A DNA stretch of 46,642 nt from Polysphondylium violaceum. Taxonomy: Eukaryota > Evosea > Eumycetozoa > Dictyosteliales > Dictyosteliaceae. The notes under the pieces were generated by a model, which was not told the DNA's origin, searched no databases, and worked only from the letters and a program-made list of their open reading frames with translations. The stretch is from assembly GCA_000277445.1 (NCBI GenBank), contig AJWJ01000139.1:1-46642 (forward strand). Direction: 5' to 3'. Shown here piece by piece: positions 31,031-41,824 of this stretch (position 1 is the first letter of the stretch; every line of letters begins with the position of its first letter). Made by a program: the position numbers and the translations under genes.

Positions 31031-31874
31031 ATGATATTCGATAAAAGAGGTTTCATTTTTTGCATATTATTTTTAAGTTTTGCATTTATTTATGTGAATG
31101 CTGGTGATCTTGATTATAAAAAAGTTCACTATATTCAATCAACTCCTCCACTTGCAAACGGAAATGTAAATTACATCTTTAGAGGTAACGAACCAAGAGA
31201 AAATGTCAATGGTTAGTATAAGAATTGAATGATATATATTCATACAAACAACAACGGTTTTATATTAATATGTATTATATTTTGTCATATTAGGAACAAC
31301 TATATTTGCTTATGATGATTTAGTATCATTTATTAAACAAAATGGACAAGAGAATAATATCACCATTCCAGATCAATTTTATCTTATTGATATCAAACTC
31401 ATCACAGGACCCTTACCAAGTGAATTGCCAGACATTGAATTGGAACAAAACTTTTTTGCACAAAATTCAAATTTGGGTGAATTCCATACAAACAACACAT
31501 TTGGTGATTTACTTGATCCACAATGGTTTGATGAGGAAGAGCAAATCTCTATGGCAAAGACATTGCCAAATTGGCAAAAAGATGATTTACAATATCGTAT
31601 GGATCTCTATCACAACATATTATTCACTGAAAGAGATTTACCAGTGGTACTCTATATCCATTGTGAGTGTGGATGTGATAGAACTGGTGAAATTATGGCC
31701 TCATGGGTAATGAGATTCCAAGGATGGAATTTTGCCCAAGCTATGGAATGGGATTACTCTATTGCTGGTAGAAAAATTAATTTTGCAAATCAATGGGCCA
31801 CTCAATGGTATTGCCTCTATCTTCAATATGCCGAAAATAGATCCATTGATTGTACCCCTCCTGCCAACTGGTAA
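31031..31874 (+). CDS. Secreted protein-tyrosine-phosphatase-like protein
   Basis: Two exons (31031-31211 and 31294-31874), 253 aa. The intron GTTAGT...ATTAG joins ENVN to GTTIFAYDD. A signal peptide (FIFCILFLSFAFIYVNA, cleavage about residue 24) leads to a secreted or vesicular protein. The active-site loop is YIHCECGCDRTGEIM, fitting the Cys-based phosphatase signature HCx5R (Cys about residue 185) with the DRTG ending shared by myotubularin- and phytase-like members. Upstream LPVVLYIH is the expected buried strand. WPD-type acid is not obvious. Four further cysteines suit an oxidising compartment. The substrate, whether phosphotyrosine, inositol phosphate or lipid, cannot be told. Confidence 0.75.
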
Positions 31875-32284
31875 TCATGTTTCATAATGTGGCGTAATGT
31901 AATTTAATTAATAAAAACCAACCTACCCTGTTCATTTATTCTAACCTATCTCGTTGATTGTGTTATTATAATCTAGTTTTTAACGAATCTACCAAATACC
32001 TCAAATTGGCAATAGAAACAACTAGTTTATATCCTGTCAAAAAAATAACTCATAAATCGCGAATTAATAAGACATAAACAAATAAAGTGGAACAAAAAAA
32101 AGAATAAAACAGTTCCCAAGGGTTTGTTCTGAAAGAATTTACTATAAATAGCTGTAAGGGGAGCTTAATCATGTACTTGACATCTAGTTCATTAGAAATA
32201 AATACTTAAAAGTAGTTTTTTAAAACAAAAGGCCCAGAAATATGTATGAGATAATTATTTTTTACAATAAATCTGATGATTTTA
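31875..32284. other. Intergenic, convergent 3' flanks
   Basis: 410 bp between two convergent stop codons. It contains AATAAA-type polyadenylation signals near 31910 and 32083, and a weak GAACAAA/TTTGTTC inverted pair (32091-32097 with 32126-32132). No gene is seen. Confidence 0.5.
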
Positions 32285-34706
32285 TTATAGTTTTCTTAAT
32301 TTAAGATTAGTTTTGGTTGTAGCTGTTGTTGTTGTTGTAATAATATCATTAACTCCAGTGTCAATTAAAAACTTTTGACTTGACATTGGTTTTGAATTTT
32401 GTAAAATAAAATTCCAAACATTTGTAAGATTTAAAACAGATTTCTTTCCAATGATAATCAAATTATTTTTTGCTCTTGTTATTGCTACATTTAATCTTTG
32501 AGGATTATCAATAAAACCACCACCACTACTACCACTTTCATTTATGTTTGATTTTGTTGTACAAAGTATAATAATTTCTTTTTCAGCACCTTGAAATGCA
32601 TCAACTGTTGAAACTTGTATTTTCATCTTTGACACTGCTTGTTCTTTTGGTATTGGTTCAATTTCATGGATTTTGATTTGTTGTTCATTATCATTATCAT
32701 TATCAAAATCAAAATCAAACATTTCTTGATCATCATTCATTTCTTTATCTATATTATAATCATCGTCTTGATCTAATAAATCCAAAATATCATCAAAATC
32801 ATCCCCATCATCTCCTTGATTATCACCATCCTCTTTTTGTTGTTCCTGATCCTGATCATCATCATCATCGTCTTGTAATATAATTTTTTTAGATCTTTGT
32901 ATATTTGTTGTCTTTTTAAATTCCTGATCTATTTCTTGCTGTTCTTCTCTTTGTTTGATTGATTCTTTTTCTTTTAATTCAAGTTTTTTCTTTTCTTTTT
33001 CCAATAACAATGAGTTGATTTTAAAAGACTGAGCTTTATAAAAACAAATGACACCAATTTGATCTTCTTTGACATTATTTTCCAAGAGGGTATCGATGAG
33101 TTTTAATATAATATCAGCCTCACCTAAATTGAAATAACTACCGAAATGGTCTTGACTTTCTTTACAATTGGCGGCAGCCTCGATAAAAGCAATGGGTGGT
33201 AGATTTAAAAAAGGTGGTCTTTCCATTTCTGTTATGCCATCATTTAATATGCGATCATAAAACAAGTGGTTAGAGATTTTACTAATGGCGGGATGACAAC
33301 GATACTGTGTTTTGAGAATGGTTGGTTTGATGTCGAGTTTAGAGAGACGAAGAAAGAGGGTTTTCTCGAGACCTCCTTGGTTTGCAATGACCGCGGCCGA
33401 GGGCTTGGAGTGTATGGTGGGCTCCAATTGAAGGGGATCGCCAACAAGCAGCATTTTATGACAATTGGATCTAACCAGCGGTATGAGGGACATGGGTTCC
33501 TGCATTTGACTACACTCGTCGAGAAACATGATGGGAAATTCATTTTCATTCAATATGGAAAACATAGACGATGCACAGGTGGCACCGACAACCTTACAGT
33601 TTTTAATATCCTTTCGTTTGGACTTCATTGAACCAGATTTGATAAATTCTATGGCCTCTATAATGATTTTCTGTTCACTTGGATTGCTTTCCTTGAGCAT
33701 TTGATTGAGATCTTTGAGTGCTTCTTGTTCTTCAGTGTCTGATGTTTTGTTGGATGAACCACTGCTGTGGACTGTGTAGAGCAGGACAGGTTTGGCAATC
33801 TTTTTAACACTACCAACTCTGTTGAAATCGTGGAAACCAAGCTCGAGTAATCCAAGTAGAATACGATCAACGGCTACATTGGTCAATGAGGATACCATAA
33901 TTCTAATACTATCGTTATCACCACTTTGACACAGCTCCAAAATAAAGAGAATCAATACACAAAGCAGTGTACTCTTTCCCGATCCAAACACTCCATGTAC
34001 CAATTGACAACTGGCTCTATCGACACTATTGGTTTCTTTATCTTTGAAATCAAACCATTGCAAGCATTGGAGAAGTACGAGTTTTTGATCAAAATTTAGA
34101 CTATACTTTAAAATGAATGAATTGGCAATTGCCAAGCCTTGGTTATAGGTGAGGTTGATAAAGAATATAGATTTTGATTCTTTGCTAATCTTGTATTGCT
34201 CTGGATTGACGAGTAGGGGCATGAGAGGAAATTGTTCAAGCTGATTAGCATTTGATAAATTATCAATCATCATCATTTCTGAGCTAGCATTGGGTCCATG
34301 AATAGCATAGACAGTGTTCATTCTACCCAAAGATTTTGGTACAGATTCTAAGTCTACTGGTACCACCTCCATCCATCCACTTTTAGAGGGTCCATGAAAA
34401 ACACTTTTTACAACAAAACTATGTTTTGAAAAATCTGCTATACTATTACTATTGCCATAACCACTGCTATTGTAACCAATGATCCAAATGTCATCTTTGG
34501 AATAGGATCTTGATTTCTTTTTTGTAAATTTTAAAAACCAACTAGTACGTGCAATTATATTTGGATTCTCTTTTGTCGGTTTTTCTTCTTTAATACTTAA
34601 TTCACATTTATCCAAATGAATATATACACCTCTATTTTGAAAAAAGTATTCTGTACTAGATGATAGTTGATCATTTTTTAATAACATTGATTGATAATTA
34701 TAAATT

Positions 34707-34755
<49 letters not shown>

Positions 34756-36556
34756 TTGTTGTTGATTGTAATTTATTCTTTGATTCATAGGTATCAACAA
34801 ATGAAAAGTATTTACACTTATTGACTTTGGAAGCACCACAAACGTAATACTCTCTACCTTTATTTTTACCAGAGTTTGTCATTCTTCTTTGAGTTGGTCC
34901 ATGATCACAATGAGGGTTATTGGATAAATTATTTAAACTTGAACAACCTTGATAGAATTGATGAGCAATTTCCAATAATCTAATATTGAGATCTTCATTG
35001 ATTGCCTCTGTAAATGTTGATGAATAATCTAGATTTGATTCAAATCTATTCTTTATAAAACATTGTCTTTCTATAAATGGTTGTTGAAAGAGTACTTCTG
35101 TAGTTTTATGATCTGGAAACTGAATTGTCTTTGATTCCAATTTAATATTATTTACAATTAAATTGTTATTCAATGGTGATTTAAATTGTTTAACCAATAT
35201 ATTCTTTGAATCTAAATCTTGATTTGATTTTCTTTTTTTTGTATTATTATTACTATCATCCAAATGATTATCATTATTTTTGGATTCTATACTATTACCA
35301 ATCAAGGGTGTTGGTTTTTTTAAACTTAATGGTTTTGGTGTTGTAATAATATTTGGTGTTGTAATTGTTGGTTTTGGTGGTGTAATTATAGTAGGCATTG
35401 TAATTTTTGGAGGTATAGGATTAATTTTTTTATCTAAATTATCATCATCAAAATTGAAATCTATATTTTCATCTTTAATAGTAGTAATTGGTTGTTTATT
35501 CTCTAAACTATCCAAATCATTTAATATATCATAAAGATCTTTATAAAAAAAAAGTTAATATTATTTGATCAAAAATATAATAAATGGACATTACTTACCT
35601 TGATCACCATCATCATCATGGTGTAATTGATTCTTTTTAATTTCTTTTGGAGGTGGTGTATGTTTAGGTGATATATTTGGTTTTTGAATTTTTAATTGTT
35701 GTTGGGGTGAGGATTTTGGTATTGGTTGTTGTATATATTCTTGCTTTTGTTGTTGTTGTGGTAATGGTTGTTGTATATATTCTTGTTTTTCTTCCTCTTC
35801 TTCTTCTTGCTCTTGTTGAAAATATTGGTATTCTTTTTCTTTTTCTGGTGATAAATGTTGTGATTTCTTTTGTACATTTTTATTTTGTAATAATGGTTGA
35901 ATATATGTAGCTTCTGAATCAGAATACTCTTGATATATATCTTGTTCTTCTTGATATCTATTGATATTTTGTTGTTGTTGTTGTTGTTGATTTATCTTTG
36001 TTATGGGTTGCTGCTGTTGTTGTTGCTCTCTTAATAGCAATGAACTCGAGTTATTTATACTTTTCTTTGAAGCTGTAGGTTGTACATAACCAAAATCTTC
36101 TTGTTCTTGTTCTGGATGCTCTACTTGTTCAATTTGAATTTTATTTACAACTTGGTGTTGTTGTTGAGCTGCAGCAGTAGGTTCTTTTGAAGGTACTGAA
36201 AACTTTTTTCTCTTATTACTCTTTAATGAATTACTAGCTATTGAAGGAGCTATTGTAGGTTTTATTGTAGCTTTTGGTATATTTTTTATTGTACTATTAT
36301 TATTTACACTATTATTCTCATTTGTACTATTACTACCACCACTACGAATTGATTGTACTATAATTTCATAGAAATCAGTTTCAAATGATAAATCATTTTC
36401 TATAATTAAAGAACCAACAAATTTTGAATCTAATAAACTCTTTGTCTCTGAATATAGAGATACCTTGTTGTTTTTATAAGTTATGTAGCCATCTGAATAC
36501 TTTTTACTTTTCTTTGTCTTTTGATTTGTATATAAAACATCCCATGTTGTATTCAT
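32285..36556 (-). CDS. ZGRF1-type SF1 helicase with DUF2439 and GRF zinc finger
   Basis: Two exons (36556-35599 and 35538-32285), 1403 aa. The intron GTAAGT...ATAAAG joins GDQ to DLYDIL. Domains in order: DUF2439 (about residues 1-75, TTWDVLYTNQKTKKSKKY, DGYITY), a Gln-rich linker, a GRF zinc finger (about 527-570, CDHGPTQRRMTNSG..., YYVCG, CKYFSF), and a UPF1-like SF1 helicase with Walker A GVFGSGKST (about 838), Walker B MFLDECSQMQEP (about 993), and VDAFQGAEKEIIIL and NVAITRAKNNL (about 1298-1340). ZGRF1 proteins (yeast Mte1 shares the DUF2439) process recombination intermediates with RAD51 or Mph1. A 60-residue acidic insert (about 1210-1265) splits the second RecA-like lobe. The two ORFs are one gene by domain order and splice sites. 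Confidence 0.9.
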
Positions 36557-37078
36557 TATCTGCTAATGTATATCATAATCCTTCCTGTATGTATCTTTGT
36601 TATGAATGAAATAGAAAAAAAATAAAACAAAAAAAAATTAAAAAAAGAATAGAGAGACATTTTTATTTTCTTAGAAAACATAATATGTCCAACACACCTT
36701 TAAAGTTTAAAATTCTATACAGATATTTGTTTATTTAGTTTTTTTCATATTACAATAGAGTGTGTGGAGAGAGTGAGAAAGAGGGATGAATAGAAATATA
36801 TAGGACTATATGAGATTATATTTATACATGTAATGACGATGAATCACACACATACATTATTATTATTATTAATTATTATAACTACAAAAAAAAAAAAGAT
36901 GACGAAAGTGAAAATAAATTATAAATGATCCTATTATTATTACTATATATATTACTTATTAATAAGATTTGATTTTTTTTAAAGATTATTTTTTTTTTAG
37001 ATTTTGATTTTTTTTACCAACTACTACAAAAGGAAGAATTATCTATCTTATATCTATCTATCTAATAAGTTTTTATCA
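36557..37078. other. Intergenic, between two minus-strand genes
   Basis: 520 bp of AT-rich DNA with A runs (36610-36645, 36885-36897), T runs (36970-36998) and TATC repeats (37041-37062). It should hold the helicase promoter and the erkB 3' end; nothing else is recognised. Confidence 0.5.
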
Positions 37079-38279
37079 TTAAACAGATTCAGTATTTGGG
37101 GTTGAATTATTTGAATCAGATTCAGGCTTTTGACCCAAAGTTTTTCTTCTTGCCTCTTTTTTCTTTTTGATAATGTCGTTGTAGAGTTTGTTTCTGTATT
37201 CAGTGATTGGAAGTTTTTGACTGTCGTCGATGGGGATCTTGATGATACGGTCACAGGCGGGCTCTTCGTTGGGATTGTGGAATTGAGCGACAAATGGATG
37301 AGCCAAAGCTTCCTCAGCAGTGATTCTTTTGTCTGGATTAAATTGTAATAGTTTGCGTAAGAGATCCAATGCCTCGGGCGATGCCAATGGATACATGTCA
37401 GAGAGTGAACGGGGATTGCTTGGTGGAAGACTCTCGAGCATTGTTCCGGCAAAGGGTGATTTGATGGCCTCAATATCTTCGGCCGATGGACGACCAGTGA
37501 CCTCGATGATGAGATCCAATTGATTCATGGTAGAGTTACCGGGAAACATGGCCTTGCCACCCAACAACTCTCCCAAAATACATCCGATGGACCACATGTC
37601 CACTCCCTTTGTATATTTTGTAGATCCTAATAATATCTCTGGTGCTCTGTACCAACGTGTGGCCACGTATTCTGTGAGTACTGGATTGGCCTCTGTCATG
37701 CTCTCTAGCGATGTAATTGATCTTGCCAACCCAAAATCGGCCACCTTTACCAAACATTCTGAATTTAGTAAAAGATTACTTGGTTTAATATCTCTGTGTA
37801 ATACATTTCCACTGTGCATATATTTCAATGCCTTTAGTAATTGATATATTGTATATTGTTTATGAATGTCTTCTAATATATTTGCTCTAATGACTGCATG
37901 TAAATCAGTTTCTAATATAATTTTTAAATTAATATCTATTCTTATCACTACAAACATCCTCCTCTTATTACTGCGAAATATATTTACCCATATATTCAAA
38001 CACTAAATAAATATCTCTATCATTATCAGCTTTTAACACATTTAATAGTTTAATAATATTTTCATGACCATGTAGTTCTTGTAAAAACATAATCTCTCTA
38101 AAGGTTCTTTGGGCATCTGTTGCATTTTGAAAAGCATCAAATATCTTTTTAAGTGCCACTGTTTCTTTTGTCTTTTTATCTATTGATTTCCAAACGATAC
38201 CATAGGCACCTTTTCCCAACTTTTGTGATACTTCATATTTTCTTAAAACATGTTTATCAATATCTTCACTAGATGTCAT
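37079..38279 (-). CDS. erkB: MAP kinase ErkB (Erk2)
   Basis: Two exons (38279-37988 and 37911-37079), 374 aa. The intron GTAAAT...ATTAG joins LVFEYM to ETDLHAV. The sequence is very close to D. discoideum ErkB: start [25 protein letters not shown] loop, [38 protein letters not shown], activation motif [14 protein letters not shown] (Thr and Tyr near residues 176 and 178), and the MAPK-insert region. It belongs to the ERK7/8-like atypical MAPKs. In Dictyostelium, chemoattractant receptors activate ErkB, which restrains the cAMP phosphodiesterase RegA and so lifts cAMP and PKA activity. The C-terminus ([15 protein letters not shown]) is variable. PkaC lies nearby on the same strand. Confidence 0.96.
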
Positions 38280-39620
38280 TTTTTCTGATATATATCTATA
38301 TTATATGATTGATTGATTGATTGGGTTGTTGTTATACACTATTTCTAATATGAATATGAAGGTAGATGAATAATGGGGGTAGATATGATATGAATCAATA
38401 TAATTAGTAATAAAAAAAAACTTTAGTAATGACTTTTAGAAAAAAAAAAAACAAAAAAATTAAAAAAAAAAAAAAAAAAACTAACTGCTGCTTTGGGTTG
38501 AAAAAGTGAGAAAGAAGTTTTTTTTTTGATGTGTGGTAATATATAAATACAATAAAAATCAAACCCATTTTAGATCATTAATTGGTGATAGTGGTGGTGT
38601 GGTAAACGTGTGTGTCACATCCTAACTAAAAGCTTACCTTTTTTTTATAAAAAAATATATTTAAATTAATAGAAATACAATTGTGTTTGTGATTATAGAT
38701 ACAAAAACAGTTGACAAAACAAGAATTTGTTTATGGTTTGGTGGAAAAAAATAAAATTAAAAAAGAGAAAAATAAAACAAGGGTGTTTACAAAATGAATA
38801 AAAAAAATGAAAAAACTTTTGGGGAGATTAATAATGAAAGTGATGAATGAGGAGTTTAAATTATATAGCACACACTCCCCAACAATAAAATGGAGCAGAG
38901 ATAGGATGGATTTTATCAAAAAAAAGTGATAGAATATGAAGATTTGGGGGTTAACACAACACAGAAATACTCTTTCTCTCTCTTTCTCTCTTGCACACAC
39001 AATAAATACTCCTCCTGCTGAAATGCAAATTTTTGAAAAAAAGCGTGAAAAATAGAAAAAAAAAAAAAAAACACCACCCACCCCACTCACAAATCATCAT
39101 TGAAATCTAAAAATGGATTTTCATTTAAATCTGAATCGATCTGATTTTTGAAACATTCAAAACATTTGATTCATTTTCTACAAATTCATCCGGGATCAAC
39201 AGTTTATTGTAATTGTAGGCTTCTATTTTACAAAAAAAGACCACAAAATAAGCCTACAAGCTAATAATAACATATGCTCCTATTCAAAAAACACAAACTT
39301 TGGGCCCAAGACATATCACCACCGATGTAAAATATTTGATAATGTGTGTCTGTAAGTGTGTGTGTATATGTGTGTGAGTGTGTATGTTTGATGTCTCTTT
39401 TTTTTCTTGATAACATGTCCACACTCTATCAACAACAACCCAATCATATCTTGAACATCCAATAAAAATAAATCAACCTTTGTTATTTACACACGCACAT
39501 ACCTCGAGTGCACTAAACTAAAACAAATGATGATTGGTCAGGGATAGAATACAAATTAAATGAAAAACACACTCTCATCACAGCACGGCAATTAGACGAG
39601 AGAGTCAACTCACTCTTTTA
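38280..39620. other. Long intergenic region upstream of erkB
   Basis: 1.34 kb between erkB and the F-box-like gene. Contents: a GATT repeat (38306-38322), A runs (38440-38480, 39057-39072), a CT-rich run (38971-38992), a strong hairpin at 39213-39259, the palindrome TTGGGCCCAA (about 39300-39309) and a GT repeat (39344-39390). A 119-codon open frame (minus, 38731-39090) is Phe-rich, reads T runs and is not credible. The erkB promoter should lie in the left part. Confidence 0.5.
39213..39259. ncRNA. Hairpin upstream of erkB; candidate structured RNA
   Basis: TTGTAGGCTT (39213-39222) pairs perfectly with AAGCCTACAA (39250-39259). After a 2-nt bulge, ATTTT (39225-39229) pairs with AAAAT (39245-39249), leaving a 15-nt loop. 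Total 15 bp. No open reading frame crosses it. It could be a small-RNA precursor, a terminator-like element or a transcription-factor palindrome; expression is unknown. Confidence 0.3.
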
Positions 39621-41465
39621 TTATAATTTTAACATTTTAACAATAAAATCATTATAACCTTTATCACCTCTAGGTTCGTATTCATACCATATGATCATGT
39701 TTCCTTGTTTAATGATTTGTTGTAGATTATTGATACATTCTTTATAACAACGAATGAAATTGGGAGTTTTTTCAATAAAGAAAAAGATATAGGATGCATA
39801 TTGAATGGATGGATGATTTGCAATGATATGAATCAATTTGGAGAGAGGTTCTAAATTATTATTTGATACATACCATTCAAAACATTTGATTGAATGATTG
39901 TCTTGAATAGAGGTAAAGAATTGGGGTAATTGTTTATCCTCTCTATTAAATGTACGCAATACTAAATATCGGGCTTGGCAACTTGCAATCAACAATGGAT
40001 TGATATCTGGTTTAAATGCAATTAAATAGAGATTCTCTACATTTTTATATCCATCTGAATTGATCAATGGACCAATACTATCTTTGGTTACCGCTGATCT
40101 ATGACCAGACAAGAGTGAAAGTGTTTTGATAAAATTCGATAAAGGAAACGTAGGTGAATAAATGGATAGCTCTAGTCTAGTAATAGATGTATTTCCACTC
40201 ATTAAATATTTATATAATTCCCTAGATGACTGTGATATGGGTTGATAAAATCCAATACCAATATTTTTTAAATTTGAATTTCTATTAATATATGAATGGA
40301 AATTGAAATATGGATCATTATTGTTTTCATTATTGTTACTATTATTGCTAAATGGTTCTTGAATATCATTAAATTCTAGATCATTATTTACATCTCTACT
40401 ATAATATTCGTCTTCTATATCTACTATAAAGGTTTCAAGTTCTTTTAAATTTTCTTGAATCATTGATAAACATTCCATTGAATTTGTTTTAAAACAATTG
40501 GTTTCAGGTTCAAAAAATAAAGATATATTACCACGTAGATTCAAATATTTTAAATGTTTTGATCTACAAATAATTGGGAGTAATTGAAAAAAGAAACCAT
40601 TGTCTTGATAGTTGTCAATCGAAAACTTTTCTAGTTGATCAAGTTGTAATTGATTAAATAATTTTAATTTATATTGATTTAATCTTATACCCATAATTTT
40701 CAGTGACTTTATCTTTAAGTCTTGTTGTTTACTTGATAAATATTCAAATATTTTTAAATGACTATGGCTATGTTTATCTTGATCATTATCTGTTACTTCA
40801 AGATTATTTTGTATTTGACTTTCTATATCATTATTATTATTATTATTATTATCGTTATCATTATTTTCACTATTATCATCTTGATCATCAATTTCTTCTT
40901 CTTGTTCAAATTGTAAAATATCTTCATCAATACTATTGGTTGAACTTCTATGTAATACTGTTGGTCTTGGAGCTATTCTAATCTTTAAGGTTTTTAAATT
41001 TTGTATATTTTTAAACAATATATCCAAATCGTTTTTTTCCAATATACTATTTAAATCTAATACCAAATGAGTGAGATCTGAAAAGAATGTTGTGTTTTTA
41101 TCTTTTTTTAACAAAGTAATTATATTATAGCTTGTAATATATAACTTGATAGGTCTATTATTACTAAAGATTGAAAAAGGATTCCCATTTACAGTATCAT
41201 GTATCATTGGACATTTGAATGAAAAGTTGAAACTTTTAAATAAATGATGTTTTATATAATTGAACCATTTCTTTGATACCAATAGGAGATTCATTTTCCA
41301 CCAACACAGATAATCATTCATCTTTTTTGTAAATATTTGATTAGATCCCCAACATTCTTTTAATATATAATATTGAATTTGTAATGAAAATTGAATATTA
41401 TTGTCCATTGTATCTTGATCATCTTGTTCATTTTTCCTAAAATGATTTTTTCCATTTTCAGTCAT
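39621..41465 (-). CDS. F-box/LRR-like protein, dictyostelid family
   Basis: Single exon, 614 aa. Near the N-terminus, FSLQIQYYILKECW and then WWKMNLLLVSKKWFNYIKHHLF (about residues 26-77) resemble a degenerate F-box, with the typical LVSKKWF end. The remainder has irregular leucine-rich segments (DLTHLVLDLNSILE, LKTLKIRI, LKYLNLRGNISLF, ITRLELSIYSPTFPL, VENLYLIAF) interrupted by an Asn/Asp-rich loop (about 190-220). Such single-exon proteins form large expanded families in dictyostelids. If the F-box is genuine the protein would serve as an SCF ubiquitin-ligase substrate adaptor. The exact family is not recognised. Confidence 0.7.
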   Translation of the reverse strand: MTENGKNHFRKNEQDDQDTMDNNIQFSLQIQYYILKECWGSNQIFTKKMNDYLCWWKMNLLLVSKKWFNYIKHHLFKSFNFSFKCPMIHDTVNGNPFSIFSNNRPIKLYITSYNIITLLKKDKNTTFFSDLTHLVLDLNSILEKNDLDILFKNIQNLKTLKIRIAPRPTVLHRSSTNSIDEDILQFEQEEEIDDQDDNSENNDNDNNNNNNNDIESQIQNNLEVTDNDQDKHSHSHLKIFEYLSSKQQDLKIKSLKIMGIRLNQYKLKLFNQLQLDQLEKFSIDNYQDNGFFFQLLPIICRSKHLKYLNLRGNISLFFEPETNCFKTNSMECLSMIQENLKELETFIVDIEDEYYSRDVNNDLEFNDIQEPFSNNSNNNENNNDPYFNFHSYINRNSNLKNIGIGFYQPISQSSRELYKYLMSGNTSITRLELSIYSPTFPLSNFIKTLSLLSGHRSAVTKDSIGPLINSDGYKNVENLYLIAFKPDINPLLIASCQARYLVLRTFNREDKQLPQFFTSIQDNHSIKCFEWYVSNNNLEPLSKLIHIIANHPSIQYASYIFFFIEKTPNFIRCYKECINNLQQIIKQGNMIIWYEYEPRGDKGYNDFIVKMLKL

Positions 41466-41824
41466 TCTTTGGTTTCTCTTTTTTTAAACTAGTACTATAT
41501 AGTTTCTTTTTATATATATAAAACATATGAGAATGATATCAAATGTAATTTACATAAAATTAACACACTCATATAATTTTATCGCACACTTTTCCAAAGT
41601 GTTGTGCGTGTGCTCTTCACTATTTTTACAAAAATTAAAAAATAAATACAAATGAACTACAATTTTATTATTATAATTATTATCTTAAGATATCACTTTA
41701 TTCTATTAGAACAAAAGATAGTATTAAAAAAAATAATGAATAAAATATATAAATAAAAACATTTTACTCTTCCAATCTTTTGGTTTAATAATATAATAAC
41801 AATAATAATAATAATAATAAATTA
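41466..41824. other. Intergenic
   Basis: 360 bp between two minus-strand genes. AT-rich with ATT/AAT repeats near 41800-41845; nothing else is recognised beyond the expected promoter and 3' end. Confidence 0.5.

Noticed and set aside
35591-36556. Separate Q-rich gene upstream of the helicase gene
   Set aside because: A canonical intron (35539-35598) joins it in frame, and the DUF2439 start is the expected N-terminus of a ZGRF1 protein.
38731-39090. 119-codon minus-strand frame upstream of erkB
   Set aside because: Mostly Phe and Leu from reading A/T runs, no recognisable domain or codon pattern of the neighbouring genes.
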